Source of the DNA: Microbaculum marinisediminis
GTDB taxonomy: Bacteria > Pseudomonadota > Alphaproteobacteria > Rhizobiales > Tepidamorphaceae
DNA length: 64,000 nt
Reading direction: 5' to 3'
Assembly: GCF_025397915.1 (NCBI RefSeq)
Contig: NZ_JALIDZ010000011.1
Span: forward strand, 124,001 to 188,000
The position numbers were made by a program, and so were the translations under genes. Numbering within the stretch: position 1 is the stretch's first letter; each line of letters starts with the position of its first letter. Below, in pieces: positions 17,307-25,523 of this stretch. The notes beneath the pieces are model-generated. The model saw only the letters and a program-made list of their open reading frames with translations. It was not told the origin of the DNA and ran no database searches.

Positions 17307-18302
17307 ATGTCGACACGCGACCAGATCGGCGCGCTCCAGGCACGCATGGGCGATGCGATCATCGGTCAGCGCGAGGTAATCGATCGGCTGGTGATCGGGC
17401 TGCTGGCCAACGGCAACCTGCTGGTCGAGGGACTGCCTGGCCTCGCCAAGACACGGGCCATCAAGGCGCTCGCGAAAAACCTGAAATGCGACTTCAGCCG
17501 CATCCAGTTCACCCCGGACCTGCTGCCCTCTGACATCACCGGTACTGAAGTCTACTACCAGGCCGAGGGCAGCGGCGAATTCCGGTTCGAGACCGGTCCG
17601 ATCTTCGCCAACATCGTTTTGGCCGACGAGATAAACCGGGCGCCTGCCAAGGTGCAGGCCGCCCTTCTCGAGGCGATGGAAGAGCGCCAGGTAACGGTCG
17701 CGGGAAAGACTCACGAGATGGCGCCGCTCTTCATGGTCATGGCGACGCAGAATCCGATCGAGCAGGAAGGTACCTATCCCTTGCCCGAGGCGCAGCTCGA
17801 TCGTTTTCTCATGCATGTGAACATCACCTATCCGCCGGTCGAGGACGAGGTACAGGTCATCGAGTTGGTGCGCGGCGAGGAGATCGCCGCCAGTTCCCAG
17901 ACCACGGGCGATAGCGGCGGAAAGAAACAGGCCGCGGCACCGATCCCGCAGGAAGCCGTGTTCGCGGCGCGGCGCGAGATCGGCGCGATTCACGTCTCTG
18001 AACAGATGGCGCGCTACATGGCCGACCTCGTCTACGCGACCCGGTCTCCTTCCGCCTTCGGTCCGGATCTGGCGCGCTGGATCGAGATCGGCGCCAGCCC
18101 GCGTGCCAGCCTGGGTCTCGACAAGTGCGGGCGAACCCATGCCTGGCTGCAGGGCCGCGACTATGTCGACCCGGAGGACGTCCGGGCGATCGCGCCGGAT
18201 GTGCTGCGCCACCGCCTCGGCCTTACCTACGAGGCGCAGGGCGAGGGCGTGTCGGCCGACATCGTGGTGGCCGAGATCATCAGGCAGGTGGCGCTGCCAT
18301 AG
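17307..18302 (+). CDS. MoxR-family AAA+ ATPase
   Basis: 331 residues, the usual size. Walker A GLPGLAKT is at 42-49 and Walker B is in VLADEINRAP. Sensor-type ATQNPIEQEGTYPLPEAQLDRF is split here only for length: ATQNPIEQEG, then TYPLPEAQLDRF, both highly conserved in MoxR proteins. The C-terminal lid follows. MoxR proteins act as chaperones that remodel or insert metal centres in partner enzymes, usually with VWA-domain proteins encoded downstream, exactly as here. Start ATG 17307. First gene of a six-gene run with overlapping or near-abutting junctions. The client protein is unknown; the sulfatase next door is the obvious candidate by position. Confidence 0.93.
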   Translation: MSTRDQIGALQARMGDAIIGQREVIDRLVIGLLANGNLLVEGLPGLAKTRAIKALAKNLKCDFSRIQFTPDLLPSDITGTEVYYQAEGSGEFRFETGPIFANIVLADEINRAPAKVQAALLEAMEERQVTVAGKTHEMAPLFMVMATQNPIEQEGTYPLPEAQLDRFLMHVNITYPPVEDEVQVIELVRGEEIAASSQTTGDSGGKKQAAAPIPQEAVFAARREIGAIHVSEQMARYMADLVYATRSPSAFGPDLARWIEIGASPRASLGLDKCGRTHAWLQGRDYVDPEDVRAIAPDVLRHRLGLTYEAQGEGVSADIVVAEIIRQVALP

Positions 18303-18310
18303 GGAATGCG

Positions 18311-19291
18311 ATGCGCGACACGGCGGCACGGATTCGGACCGGCACTCTTCCCGGACCTCTGCCTTCCAGCGCCGAGGACCCGCGCATACACATCACGCTC
18401 GACCATCTCAGAGCGCTCGAGGGCCGCGCGCGTCGTCTCACGTTCCTGCCGCGCCAGCCGGCACGCTCGATCCTCAATGGAAGGCATGCTTCGCGGTTGC
18501 GCGGGCGCGGCCTGAACTTCGAGGAGCTGCGCGACTACCTGCCCGGCGACGATATCCGCTCGATCGACTGGAAGGTGACGGCGCGCACCGGAACGCCGCA
18601 CGTGCGCGTCTTCACCGAGGAACGCGACCGGCCGACGCTAATCGTCGTCGATCAGCGAATGTCTATGTTTTTCGGATCGGTGCTGAACATGAAGTCGGTC
18701 ACGGCGGCGGAGGCGGCGGCACTCGCCGCGTTCCGCATCCTGGACCAGGACGACCGCGTCGGCGGCATCGTCTTCGGCGACGATCGCATCGCCGAAATCA
18801 GGCCGCAGCGCAATCGCAGGGCGCTGAACTGTTTTCTGGCGGCACTGGCCGATGCCAACCAGCTCCTTAGGTCCGACGCCCCGCCCGTCCAGCCCATATC
18901 GCTGACCCGCGTCCTGCGCGCCGTCGCACGCATTGCGCCACGCAATCATCTTGTCATCGTGCTCAGCGATTTCGACGAGATCGACGAGGAGACGTTCCGT
19001 CTGGTGTCCGGGTTGTCCCGACGCAACGACCTCGTCCTCGGTCTCGTGACCGATCCCTTCGCCGAGGACATGCCGGAAGGGCTGAAGCTCGTCGTCTCGG
19101 ATGGTGTGCTCCAGGCCGAGATCGATACGGCCGATCGCACGCGGCACCGCGACTTGCGCGACATGGCGCGCGGCCGGCTCGCCGAGATCCTCGACTGGCA
19201 GCGACGGCTTGGCATTCCGGTGTTGCCACTTTCCGCCGCCGAGGAGACGCTGCCGCAGATGCGGCGGTTGATGGGGCTCAGCTCGGCATGA
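18311..19291 (+). CDS. DUF58 domain-containing protein
   Basis: About 326 residues. The family core is visible: GRGLNFEELRDYLPGDDIR around residues 60-80 followed by IDWKVTARTG and FTEERDRP. A VWA-like fold follows with VVDQRMSMFF at the metal-site position and LVIVLSDFDEID further on. DUF58 proteins accompany MoxR ATPases and VWA proteins throughout bacteria. Start ATG 18311, eight bases after the MoxR stop. Its stop overlaps the start of the DUF4381 gene (ATGA). Cytoplasmic, with no obvious membrane segment; role as adaptor between ATPase and VWA membrane proteins is inferred. Confidence 0.9.
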   Translation: MRDTAARIRTGTLPGPLPSSAEDPRIHITLDHLRALEGRARRLTFLPRQPARSILNGRHASRLRGRGLNFEELRDYLPGDDIRSIDWKVTARTGTPHVRVFTEERDRPTLIVVDQRMSMFFGSVLNMKSVTAAEAAALAAFRILDQDDRVGGIVFGDDRIAEIRPQRNRRALNCFLAALADANQLLRSDAPPVQPISLTRVLRAVARIAPRNHLVIVLSDFDEIDEETFRLVSGLSRRNDLVLGLVTDPFAEDMPEGLKLVVSDGVLQAEIDTADRTRHRDLRDMARGRLAEILDWQRRLGIPVLPLSAAEETLPQMRRLMGLSSA

Positions 19292-19788
19292 ACGACGGCG
19301 CCCAAGTCCCCTCGGACCCCGTCGGCCTGATCGATCTGCTCAAGCGCCTGACCGAGCCGCCGCAGCCCCCTCCGATTCCCATGATGCCGCAGACGGCCGG
19401 ATGGCTGGTGCTGGCCGCACTTCTGCTGTTCCTGATCGCCTGGGCGGTCTACGTCGCTGTCTGCCATCGGAAAGCGAACGCGTACCGGCGCGCCGCGCTC
19501 GCCGAACTCGGAACGGCCGGCGACGATCCCGCCGCGATCGCTGCGATTCTGCGGCGCGCCGCGCTTGCGGCATGGCCACGCGAAGAGGTCGCGAGCCTGA
19601 CCGGCGAAGCGTGGCTCGCCTTCCTGGACCGGACAGGGGGCGACGGTCGTTTCTCGGAAGGGCCGGGAAAAGCGATCCTGAGCGCGCCCTATCGGCCCGC
19701 GCCGGGCGTACCCGCGAACGGCCTGAGCACGCTCGCCGGCCATTGGATCCGGCGGCACCGCGTCACGGCGGCGAAGGCGGGTCCGTGA
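19288..19788 (+). CDS. DUF4381 domain-containing membrane protein
   Basis: 166 residues. A proline-rich N terminus (PPQPPPIPMMP) is followed by one membrane helix around residues 37-57 (GWLVLAALLLFLIAWAVYVA). The cytoplasmic domain contains RAALAELG and a LRRAALAAWPREEVASLTGE segment with GEAWLAFLD. This matches the small DUF4381 proteins found between DUF58 and BatA genes. Start and stop overlap neighbouring genes. Probably a membrane partner of the VWA proteins. Confidence 0.85.
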   Translation: MNDGAQVPSDPVGLIDLLKRLTEPPQPPPIPMMPQTAGWLVLAALLLFLIAWAVYVAVCHRKANAYRRAALAELGTAGDDPAAIAAILRRAALAAWPREEVASLTGEAWLAFLDRTGGDGRFSEGPGKAILSAPYRPAPGVPANGLSTLAGHWIRRHRVTAAKAGP

Positions 19789-20768
19789 TGTCTTTCGGAT
19801 TTCCCCTCGCGTTCCTGGTTCTCCCCCTACCGCTGCTCGTGTGGTGGCTCGTGCCGCCGCGCCGCGAGCGAGTACCCGCGTTGCGCTTTCCGTTCTTCCG
19901 CCAGATCGTTTCGGCCGTGGACGCCGTACCGCGCTCGGGCGCGGTGATCCTGTCGCGCACCCGGTTACAGATGATCGCCGCGATCGTCTGCTGGTGCCTC
20001 GTGGTGCTGGCACTGGCCAGGCCCGAGCGCGTGGGGATGCCGATCGAGATCACCAAGGCCGCGCGCGACGTCGTCCTCGCCATCGACATTTCGGGCTCCA
20101 TGGACGCGCGGGATTTCATCGCACCTGGCGGTGAGAGAAAGCAGCGCCTAGAAGCCGTGCGCCAAGTGGTTCGGACCTTCGTGGAAGGCCGGGAGGGTGA
20201 CCGCATGGCGCTGATCGTCTTCGGCTCCAAAGCCTATGTACAGGCGCCGCTGACCGAGGATCTCGAGACGATCATCGACATGCTGAACCGGACCGAGGTG
20301 GGTATGGCCGGCCCGCATACGGCGCTCGGCGACGCCATCGGTCTTTCGATCCGCACCTTCGAGACAAGCGACATCGACCAGCGGCTGCTGATCCTCCTGT
20401 CGGACGGCAGCGATACGTCGAGCCGGATGAGCCCCGTCAACGCGGCCGAGATCGCCGCCGACAAGGGCGTCGAAATCTACACCGTCGGCGTCGGAGACCC
20501 CGAGGCGACGGGCGAGAACCGCGTCGACCTCGCGACGCTGGAGGAGATTGCAAATCGGACCGGGGGCGCGTTCTTCTTCGCGGAGGACGAAACGGCGCTC
20601 TCCGAAGTGTACAACCGCATCGACGAACTGGCGCCGCGCGAGGTGGAAACCCTGTCCTACCGGCCTCGGCGGTCGCTTGCCTACATTCCGTTGGCCGTCG
20701 CCGCGCTCGTCGGTCTGGGTGTCGTGGTGTTGCTGCACTGCGGCTCCCGTCGGAGAGTTGCGGCATGA
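19788..20768 (+). CDS. BatA-like VWA domain membrane protein
   Basis: About 326 residues. An N-terminal hydrophobic segment FLVLPLPLLVWWLVPP and a second around MIAAIVCWCLVVLALA precede a VWA domain. The metal-ion-dependent adhesion site is intact: DISGSMD, a later T in the TALGD segment, and LLSDGSDT. A final C-terminal membrane helix (AVAALVGLGVVVLL) closes the protein. Typical BatA topology, with the VWA domain held between membrane anchors. Start ATG 19788 overlaps the previous TGA by one base. Acts with the MoxR ATPase and the next VWA protein. Confidence 0.9.
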   Translation: MSFGFPLAFLVLPLPLLVWWLVPPRRERVPALRFPFFRQIVSAVDAVPRSGAVILSRTRLQMIAAIVCWCLVVLALARPERVGMPIEITKAARDVVLAIDISGSMDARDFIAPGGERKQRLEAVRQVVRTFVEGREGDRMALIVFGSKAYVQAPLTEDLETIIDMLNRTEVGMAGPHTALGDAIGLSIRTFETSDIDQRLLILLSDGSDTSSRMSPVNAAEIAADKGVEIYTVGVGDPEATGENRVDLATLEEIANRTGGAFFFAEDETALSEVYNRIDELAPREVETLSYRPRRSLAYIPLAVAALVGLGVVVLLHCGSRRRVAA

Positions 20769-22300
20769 ACGCGTTCGTCGTGTCTCTGGACGCCTTCCAT
20801 TTCATCCGGCCGTGGTGGCTCCTGCTGGTGCCGATAATCGGCGTTGTGTGGTGGCGCGTGCGGCGGGCGGACCGTGCGCGCGACGTCCCGACGGACGGCA
20901 TCGCCCCGCACTTGCGCGCCGCGCTCACTGTCGGCGCGGCAAGCCGGCGCAAGCTCAAGGCCATCGACGGCGCCGCTGTGACCCTCACGTTGCTGGCAAT
21001 CGGCGCGGCCGGACCGACATGGTCGCGCGTTCCAGACCCCTTCGTCGCGCAGTCCGCGCCTGTCGTCATCGCGCTCAAGGTCACGGCGTCGATGGAGGAC
21101 AGCGACGTTGCGCCGACGCGGCTCGAACGCGGCAAGCAGAAAATCCGCGATCTCCTGAAACTGCGCGCCGGCGCCCGGACCGCGCTCGTAGCCTATGCCG
21201 GTACCGCGCACATCGTGGTGCCGATGACCGAAGACCCGTCCGTCATGAACCCGTATCTCGAAGGGCTGACCCCGGAGGTGATGCCGGTCGAGGGCGATCG
21301 CGCCGCAGACGCGCTTCGGCTGGCGAGGGACCTTCTTGCCCAGGAGGAGTCTCCCGGCGGTGTTCTTTTCGTCGCCGACGCGCTCGACCCCGCGGACGTC
21401 GCCGCGCTCAACGAGTCGCCGACGCCGCTCACGGTCCTCTCGATGCTGCCGGAGGGCGTGAATGACAGGGGGGTCGACCGGCTGTCCGCACCCGTCGTGC
21501 CGGTGACGCCGGACGACGCCGATATCCGCAGGATCGACCGCACCCTCAACGCCGCCTACCGGCAGGCCATGCTGGAAAACGTCGAGCTGCCCTGGGAAGA
21601 CAGGGGGTATTGGCTCGCCTGGCCCGCCGCGCTCCTCATCCTGATCTGGTTCCGCCGCGGCTGGACAATGCGTTGGGCGGCGGTGGCGGCGCTCGCGATC
21701 GGCCTTGCCGGTCCGGGACCGGCGCGCGCGGACGGTCTGGCCGACTGGTTCCTCACGCCGGATCAGCAGGGCTGGCTCGCGTTCCGCGACAGGGATTTCG
21801 GCCTGGCGGCGGAACGTTTCGTCGATCCGCTGTGGCGCGGATACGCGCTTTACCGCGCCGGCAAGTACGAGGAGGCGATCGTCGTCCTCGACCGGTTGGA
21901 AACGGCGGACGCCGCTTTCATTCAGGGCATGGCCTTCATCAAGTCGCGCTCCTATCGGGAGGGTGTGCGCGCCTTCGAGAAGACACTCCGCCGCGATCCC
22001 GACTATCCCCATGCCGCCGAGAACCTCGAGGTCTCCAGGGAGATCGTGGATTACGTCGAACGCGTTCGCGAACAGTCCGACACCGGCGAGGAGCAGGGGA
22101 TCGGCGCCGACGAGATCGTGTTCGATAATGAATCCAATCGCGGCGTCGAAACGCAGATGGAGGCGTCCCAGGACCAGGGCGGCGGTCTGATGACGACCGA
22201 GCAATGGATGAATACGGTCGATACGCGCACCGGCGACTTCCTGCGGCAGCGCTTCGCGATAGAGGCGGCGCACACCAAGACGCAGGAGGCAACGCAATGA
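20765..22300 (+). CDS. BatB/BatC-like fusion: VWA domain plus TPR domain, VWA metal site degenerate
   Basis: 511 residues. The first part is BatB-like: membrane segment WWLLLVPIIGVVWW, a VWA fold, then another membrane segment near residues 280-295. The expected D-x-S-x-S metal site reads KVTAS (Lys for Asp, Thr for Ser), so metal binding is doubtful, while the following M-x-D-x-D-V-A-P-T-R-L-E-R stretch is well kept. The second part resembles BatC, with TPR-like helices (YALYRAGKYEEAI, then GMAFIKSRSYREGVRAFEK). BatB and BatC are often separate genes, so this is a fusion. Overlaps both neighbours by four bases. Confidence 0.87.
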   Translation: MNAFVVSLDAFHFIRPWWLLLVPIIGVVWWRVRRADRARDVPTDGIAPHLRAALTVGAASRRKLKAIDGAAVTLTLLAIGAAGPTWSRVPDPFVAQSAPVVIALKVTASMEDSDVAPTRLERGKQKIRDLLKLRAGARTALVAYAGTAHIVVPMTEDPSVMNPYLEGLTPEVMPVEGDRAADALRLARDLLAQEESPGGVLFVADALDPADVAALNESPTPLTVLSMLPEGVNDRGVDRLSAPVVPVTPDDADIRRIDRTLNAAYRQAMLENVELPWEDRGYWLAWPAALLILIWFRRGWTMRWAAVAALAIGLAGPGPARADGLADWFLTPDQQGWLAFRDRDFGLAAERFVDPLWRGYALYRAGKYEEAIVVLDRLETADAAFIQGMAFIKSRSYREGVRAFEKTLRRDPDYPHAAENLEVSREIVDYVERVREQSDTGEEQGIGADEIVFDNESNRGVETQMEASQDQGGGLMTTEQWMNTVDTRTGDFLRQRFAIEAAHTKTQEATQ

Positions 22301-23580
22301 GGCTTGCCGTAGCGCTCCTGTTCATCCTGACGCTTGCCGCCCCGGCCGGCGCGCAACAGGACGCGAAGCCGGTCCTCGAATTCACCTTCGACGAGGCACA
22401 GGCAATACCGGGCCAGATGCTCAGCCTGCGCATGACGGTGCTGGTGCCGACCTACATGCCGAAGCCGCCCGTCTGGCCAGCTCTCGAAATGCCGAATGTG
22501 CTCGTGCGGCTGCCGGAGCGCTCGACCAATCCGACCAGCAGGCAGGTCGGCGACGAGACCTGGGCGGGCGTGACCCGGATCTACCGGATTTCGCCGATGG
22601 TGCCCGGCAGGTTCGCGATCCCGCCGCAGGAGATCGTCGTCACCTACGCCGATCCGGAAACCAACAAACCGGTGTCGGCGCACCTCACCACGCAGCCGCT
22701 GTCCTTTTCGGGGATCACCCCCGAAGGGACCGAGGGCCTCAACCCGTTCATCGCCGCCGATGCCCTGGACCTGACCCAGGAGATCGACGGCGACCCCGAA
22801 ACGATGAAGCCCGGCAGCAGCGTGACCCGGACGGTCACGGCCACCGTGCGCGGCGTTTCGCCGATGTTTCTTCCCAGGTTGCTGCCGGCGACGGCGATCG
22901 AGGGGCTTGCCGCCTATCCCGACGAACCGGTCGTGATCGAGAAGGAAACCCGCGACGAGATCGGCGGGACACGGACCGAGCGCGTCACGCTGATGGCCGA
23001 GAGCGGCGGCAGTGGCGAGGCGCCGCCCGTTTCGCTCGGCTGGTATAATCTCCGGACGAAACAGGTGGAAACGGCTTCGCTGGACGGTTTCGCCGTATCG
23101 GTAGATGCCCCGCCGGCGCGCCGGGGCGAGCCCCTCGACTGGCGAGCGATCGGCATCATCGGTTTCGGCGCGGTGTTCGTGTTCGCGGTTCTGGCCTGGA
23201 TCTTGAGGATAGCGGTCCCGCCGCTTGTCCGGGCGGTTCGGGACCGCTACGCGGAATGGCTCGCTTCGGAGCGCTGGGCCTATTCTGTATTGCGTGGCGT
23301 CGTCGCCGGCCGCCGGTTCGCCGATCTCTATCCCGCGCTCGACGACTGGGCGCAAAAGGTGCCCGGTCCCGATCCGCGCCGACACCCGGCCCTAAAGGAT
23401 GCGCTCGTTTGGCTCGGTGCTGCCCGCTACGGAGCCAAAGAAGTCGGCAACACGGCCTCCGCCTGGAAAGCGATAGCCGCAGCCCTGCCGGATGCACGTC
23501 GCGCAAGCCGTAAGGTCGCTTCTCGCGCGTCAGCCCTGCCAGCACTGAATCCTGATGCTGAACTGATGGGGGGTGAATAG
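22297..23580 (+). CDS. BatD-like protein (oxygen-tolerance family)
   Basis: About 427 residues. A clear signal peptide (MRLAVALLFILTLAAPAGAQQ), two or three beta-rich periplasmic domains, and a C-terminal membrane helix near residue 290 (IGIIGFGAVFVFAVLAWIL). A cytoplasmic tail follows. This is the architecture of BatD. BatD proteins are exported partners of BatA/BatB and are linked to stress or oxygen tolerance in some bacteria. Start ATG 22297 overlaps the previous stop. Its TAG (23578-23580) lies directly against an IS3-family end, so the operon ends at an insertion boundary. Confidence 0.85.
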   Translation: MRLAVALLFILTLAAPAGAQQDAKPVLEFTFDEAQAIPGQMLSLRMTVLVPTYMPKPPVWPALEMPNVLVRLPERSTNPTSRQVGDETWAGVTRIYRISPMVPGRFAIPPQEIVVTYADPETNKPVSAHLTTQPLSFSGITPEGTEGLNPFIAADALDLTQEIDGDPETMKPGSSVTRTVTATVRGVSPMFLPRLLPATAIEGLAAYPDEPVVIEKETRDEIGGTRTERVTLMAESGGSGEAPPVSLGWYNLRTKQVETASLDGFAVSVDAPPARRGEPLDWRAIGIIGFGAVFVFAVLAWILRIAVPPLVRAVRDRYAEWLASERWAYSVLRGVVAGRRFADLYPALDDWAQKVPGPDPRRHPALKDALVWLGAARYGAKEVGNTASAWKAIAAALPDARRASRKVASRASALPALNPDAELMGGE

Positions 23581-23695
23581 CCCCGAGTTTTCTAGACGCC
23601 CTCGGTTCTCATTTTCTGCTGCCGTTCGAACTCGACGGGTGACAGCATCCCGTTCCTGACATGTTTGCGCTTCGGGTTGTAGAACATCTCGAGGT
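23581..23695 (-). pseudogene. 3' end of an IS3-family orfB transposase, cut by IS6
   Basis: On the minus strand 23695-23592 reads LEMFYNPKRKHVRNGMLSP followed by VEFERQQKMRTEGV and a TAG stop. That is the conserved C terminus of IS3-family OrfB integrase-type transposases. The rest of the gene is missing because the IS6-family element starts at 23696. Bases 23581-23597 would be the outer IS3 end. Confidence 0.75.
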
Positions 23696-24506
23696 GCTGT
23701 CAGACAAATGCGAACCAGTCTCTGTTTGCCCGACGCGCCTGTTCTCAGGCCGCGCCCAGCTGACACCACTCGGCAAGTGCGGCGGTGCGGTTCAGCTTGA
23801 AGATGTCTCGACTGGAATGGCTGCGTTCCTGGTTGAAGTGGTTGTGGACGGAGTAATGGACGGCGGCGAACAACTGCAAGCTTCGCATGCGTCGGAAGCG
23901 GAGCATCACCCGCTCCCTTTGTCGAAGGGGTAGGTGGGAATTTTCGACCCGATTGTTCAGCCAGCGTCCCGTGACGTGCAAATCGGACGCCGCCAGATCT
24001 CGAAGCGCCGCACGATACGACGGAAGCCTATCCGTCACGATTTCCTCCGGCGAGCCATAGCGCTTCATCAGTTTCCTGAAGAATTTCAGAGCCGCTTTCT
24101 TGTTGCGGCGCTTGGTGACGACGGCCTCGAGCACCTCTCCCTCATGATCGACAGCGCGCCACAGGTAGTGCCGTTCGCCGTTGATCTTCACGAAGACCTC
24201 GTCGACATGCCACCGCCAGTTCGAGAACGCTCGCATCTGATCGACCCGCCTGCGCTTGATCTCGGCCGCGAACATCGGGCCGAACCGGTTCCACCAGAAC
24301 CGCACCGTCTCGTGACTGACATCGATCCCACGCTCGTGGAGCAGGTCCTCGACATTGCGCAGCGACAGCGGGAAGCGCACGTACATCATCACCGCCAAGC
24401 GGATGATCTCGGGGCTGGTTTTGAAGTAGCGAAATGGGTTCGGTCTGCTCATCCCAAAACGCTACGATCAGGCTGGCGATGGCTCAAGCCAGTTTGCTCT
24501 GACAGC
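23696..24506 (-). mobile_element. IS6-family insertion sequence, copy 1
   Basis: About 811 bp, the usual size of IS6-family elements, with one transposase gene. The ends share a short terminal inverted repeat: GCTGTCAGA at 23696-23704 and its complement at 24498-24506. The 8 bases outside each end (CTCGAGGT left, GCCCATTC right) do not match, so no target duplication is left. It lies between the IS3 orfB relic and the end of an IclR gene, marking a recombination boundary. Confidence 0.8.
23745..24452 (-). CDS. IS6-family transposase, copy 1
   Basis: 235 residues, complete. DDE catalytic residues fit Asp84 (in WHVDEVF), Asp141 (VTDRLPSY) and Glu170 (RVENSHL), followed by the family signature PLRQRERVMLRFRR. 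It catalyses cointegrate formation in the element. Strongly similar but not identical to the copy at 50.3 kb (for example different residues at LSLRNVED-L/V and many later positions). The frame is open end to end, so the enzyme may still be active. Confidence 0.92.
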   Translation of the reverse strand: MSRPNPFRYFKTSPEIIRLAVMMYVRFPLSLRNVEDLLHERGIDVSHETVRFWWNRFGPMFAAEIKRRRVDQMRAFSNWRWHVDEVFVKINGERHYLWRAVDHEGEVLEAVVTKRRNKKAALKFFRKLMKRYGSPEEIVTDRLPSYRAALRDLAASDLHVTGRWLNNRVENSHLPLRQRERVMLRFRRMRSLQLFAAVHYSVHNHFNQERSHSSRDIFKLNRTAALAEWCQLGAA

Positions 24507-24518
24507 GCCCATTCTTCA

Positions 24519-25310
24519 CTACCAGCCGAGGGATCGGCGCACGGTTTCCGCGGCGGCGAGCATTCGCCGTAGATGGGCCGGCTCCTTCTTGCCGATCATC
24601 TGGGGGGTTAGTCCCGCCATCGAGAGCGCACAGACGATTTGGCCGGCGGCGTCGAGAACGGGTACCGCGAGCGCAGCCAGGCCGAGGGATACGTCGTCTA
24701 CGGCGAACTCCCAGCCTCGCGCGCGGATCACCTGCAGATGCGCCCGCAGTTCCTCGGGATCGGTCGTAGCGGCCGGCGTCATGGTCTCGAGCGGCTGCGA
24801 CAGCATCGCATCGATCTCGTCGTCGGACTGATACGCCAGCAGCAGCTTCGGCGCACCGCCGCTGTTGATCGGCAATGTTCCGCCAATCGGCCACCAGCGC
24901 ACTTCCATGCCCTGCATGTCGTGCAGGCGTTCAAGACACAGCGCCGAATGATCGCGATAGACGGACAGGAACGTCGTCAGATGCAGTTCCGCGGCGATGT
25001 CAGCCAGTACGGGCACGGCGATGGACCGCAGATCGAAGTCGTCGATGACGTTGACCGCGAGGGCCCGGACCGCGCGCCCTAGGCCGTAGCGCTGGCTCAC
25101 GGGATCCTGCACCACGAAACCGCAATTCATCAACGTCACCAGCAGGCGCCGGGTCGTTCCCTTGTCGAGGCCCGCGGCCGACGCGACCTCCGAAAGGGTC
25201 TGAAGCGGCCGTTGTCCGAATGTCTTGAGTATATCGGTCGCCCGCACGACCGCCCGGACATTCATGCCGTGCGTCGCGCCCGCCGCCGCGCCCTTGCTCG
25301 AAACCCCCAT
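24519..25310 (-). CDS. IclR-family transcriptional regulator, copy 1
   Basis: About 263 residues. The N-terminal winged helix reads NVRAVVRATDILKTF, then SEVASAAGLDKGTTRRLL as the recognition region. The C-terminal GAF-like effector domain contains GGAPKLLLAY and the late VCALSMAGLTPQM. Start ATG 25310 follows AAGGAGAG; a longer frame to 25418 lacks family similarity. Divergent from the MBL/FAD-oxidase/hydratase/lyase/importer run, which it probably controls. A palindrome lies in the shared promoter. Closely related to the IclR at 47.0 kb. Confidence 0.92.
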   Translation of the reverse strand: MGVSSKGAAAGATHGMNVRAVVRATDILKTFGQRPLQTLSEVASAAGLDKGTTRRLLVTLMNCGFVVQDPVSQRYGLGRAVRALAVNVIDDFDLRSIAVPVLADIAAELHLTTFLSVYRDHSALCLERLHDMQGMEVRWWPIGGTLPINSGGAPKLLLAYQSDDEIDAMLSQPLETMTPAATTDPEELRAHLQVIRARGWEFAVDDVSLGLAALAVPVLDAAGQIVCALSMAGLTPQMIGKKEPAHLRRMLAAAETVRRSLGW

Positions 25311-25414
25311 TTCGCCTCGCTCTCCTTCTTCTCGTCCGTGTAGCTCGCGGCGCCGTTTCGACGCCAGAGGGTGCACCATTCGCTCGGCATTTACCGCAAA
25401 AAAGCACAAGCCGG

Positions 25415-25474
25415 TCATTTCGCATCGTGAAATGAATTTTGTAGATTGACATAATCACTACACGCGTGCTTCTA
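25415..25474 (+). promoter_or_regulatory. Candidate IclR operator and promoter
   Basis: Perfect 7-bp arms TCATTTC (25415-25421) and GAAATGA (25429-25435) with a 7-base spacer. Ten bases later comes a perfect -35 TTGACA (25446-25451). The -10 is weak (TTCTAT, 18-base spacing). A palindrome just upstream of -35 fits an activator-type IclR site. Position between IclR and the MBL gene supports the assignment. Confidence 0.5.
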
Positions 25475-25523
25475 TCCCGAGCAACAAGAAAGACATGATC
25501 AGGGATAACGGGAGACGTGCGAG

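Noticed and set aside
20681-22297. 538-codon minus-strand frame over the BatB region
   Set aside because: Antisense to BatB-BatC; no domain resemblance, Arg/His/Asp-rich shadow composition.
23688-24514. Target-site duplication around IS6 copy 1
   Set aside because: The 8 bases on each side (CTCGAGGT and GCCCATTC) do not match.
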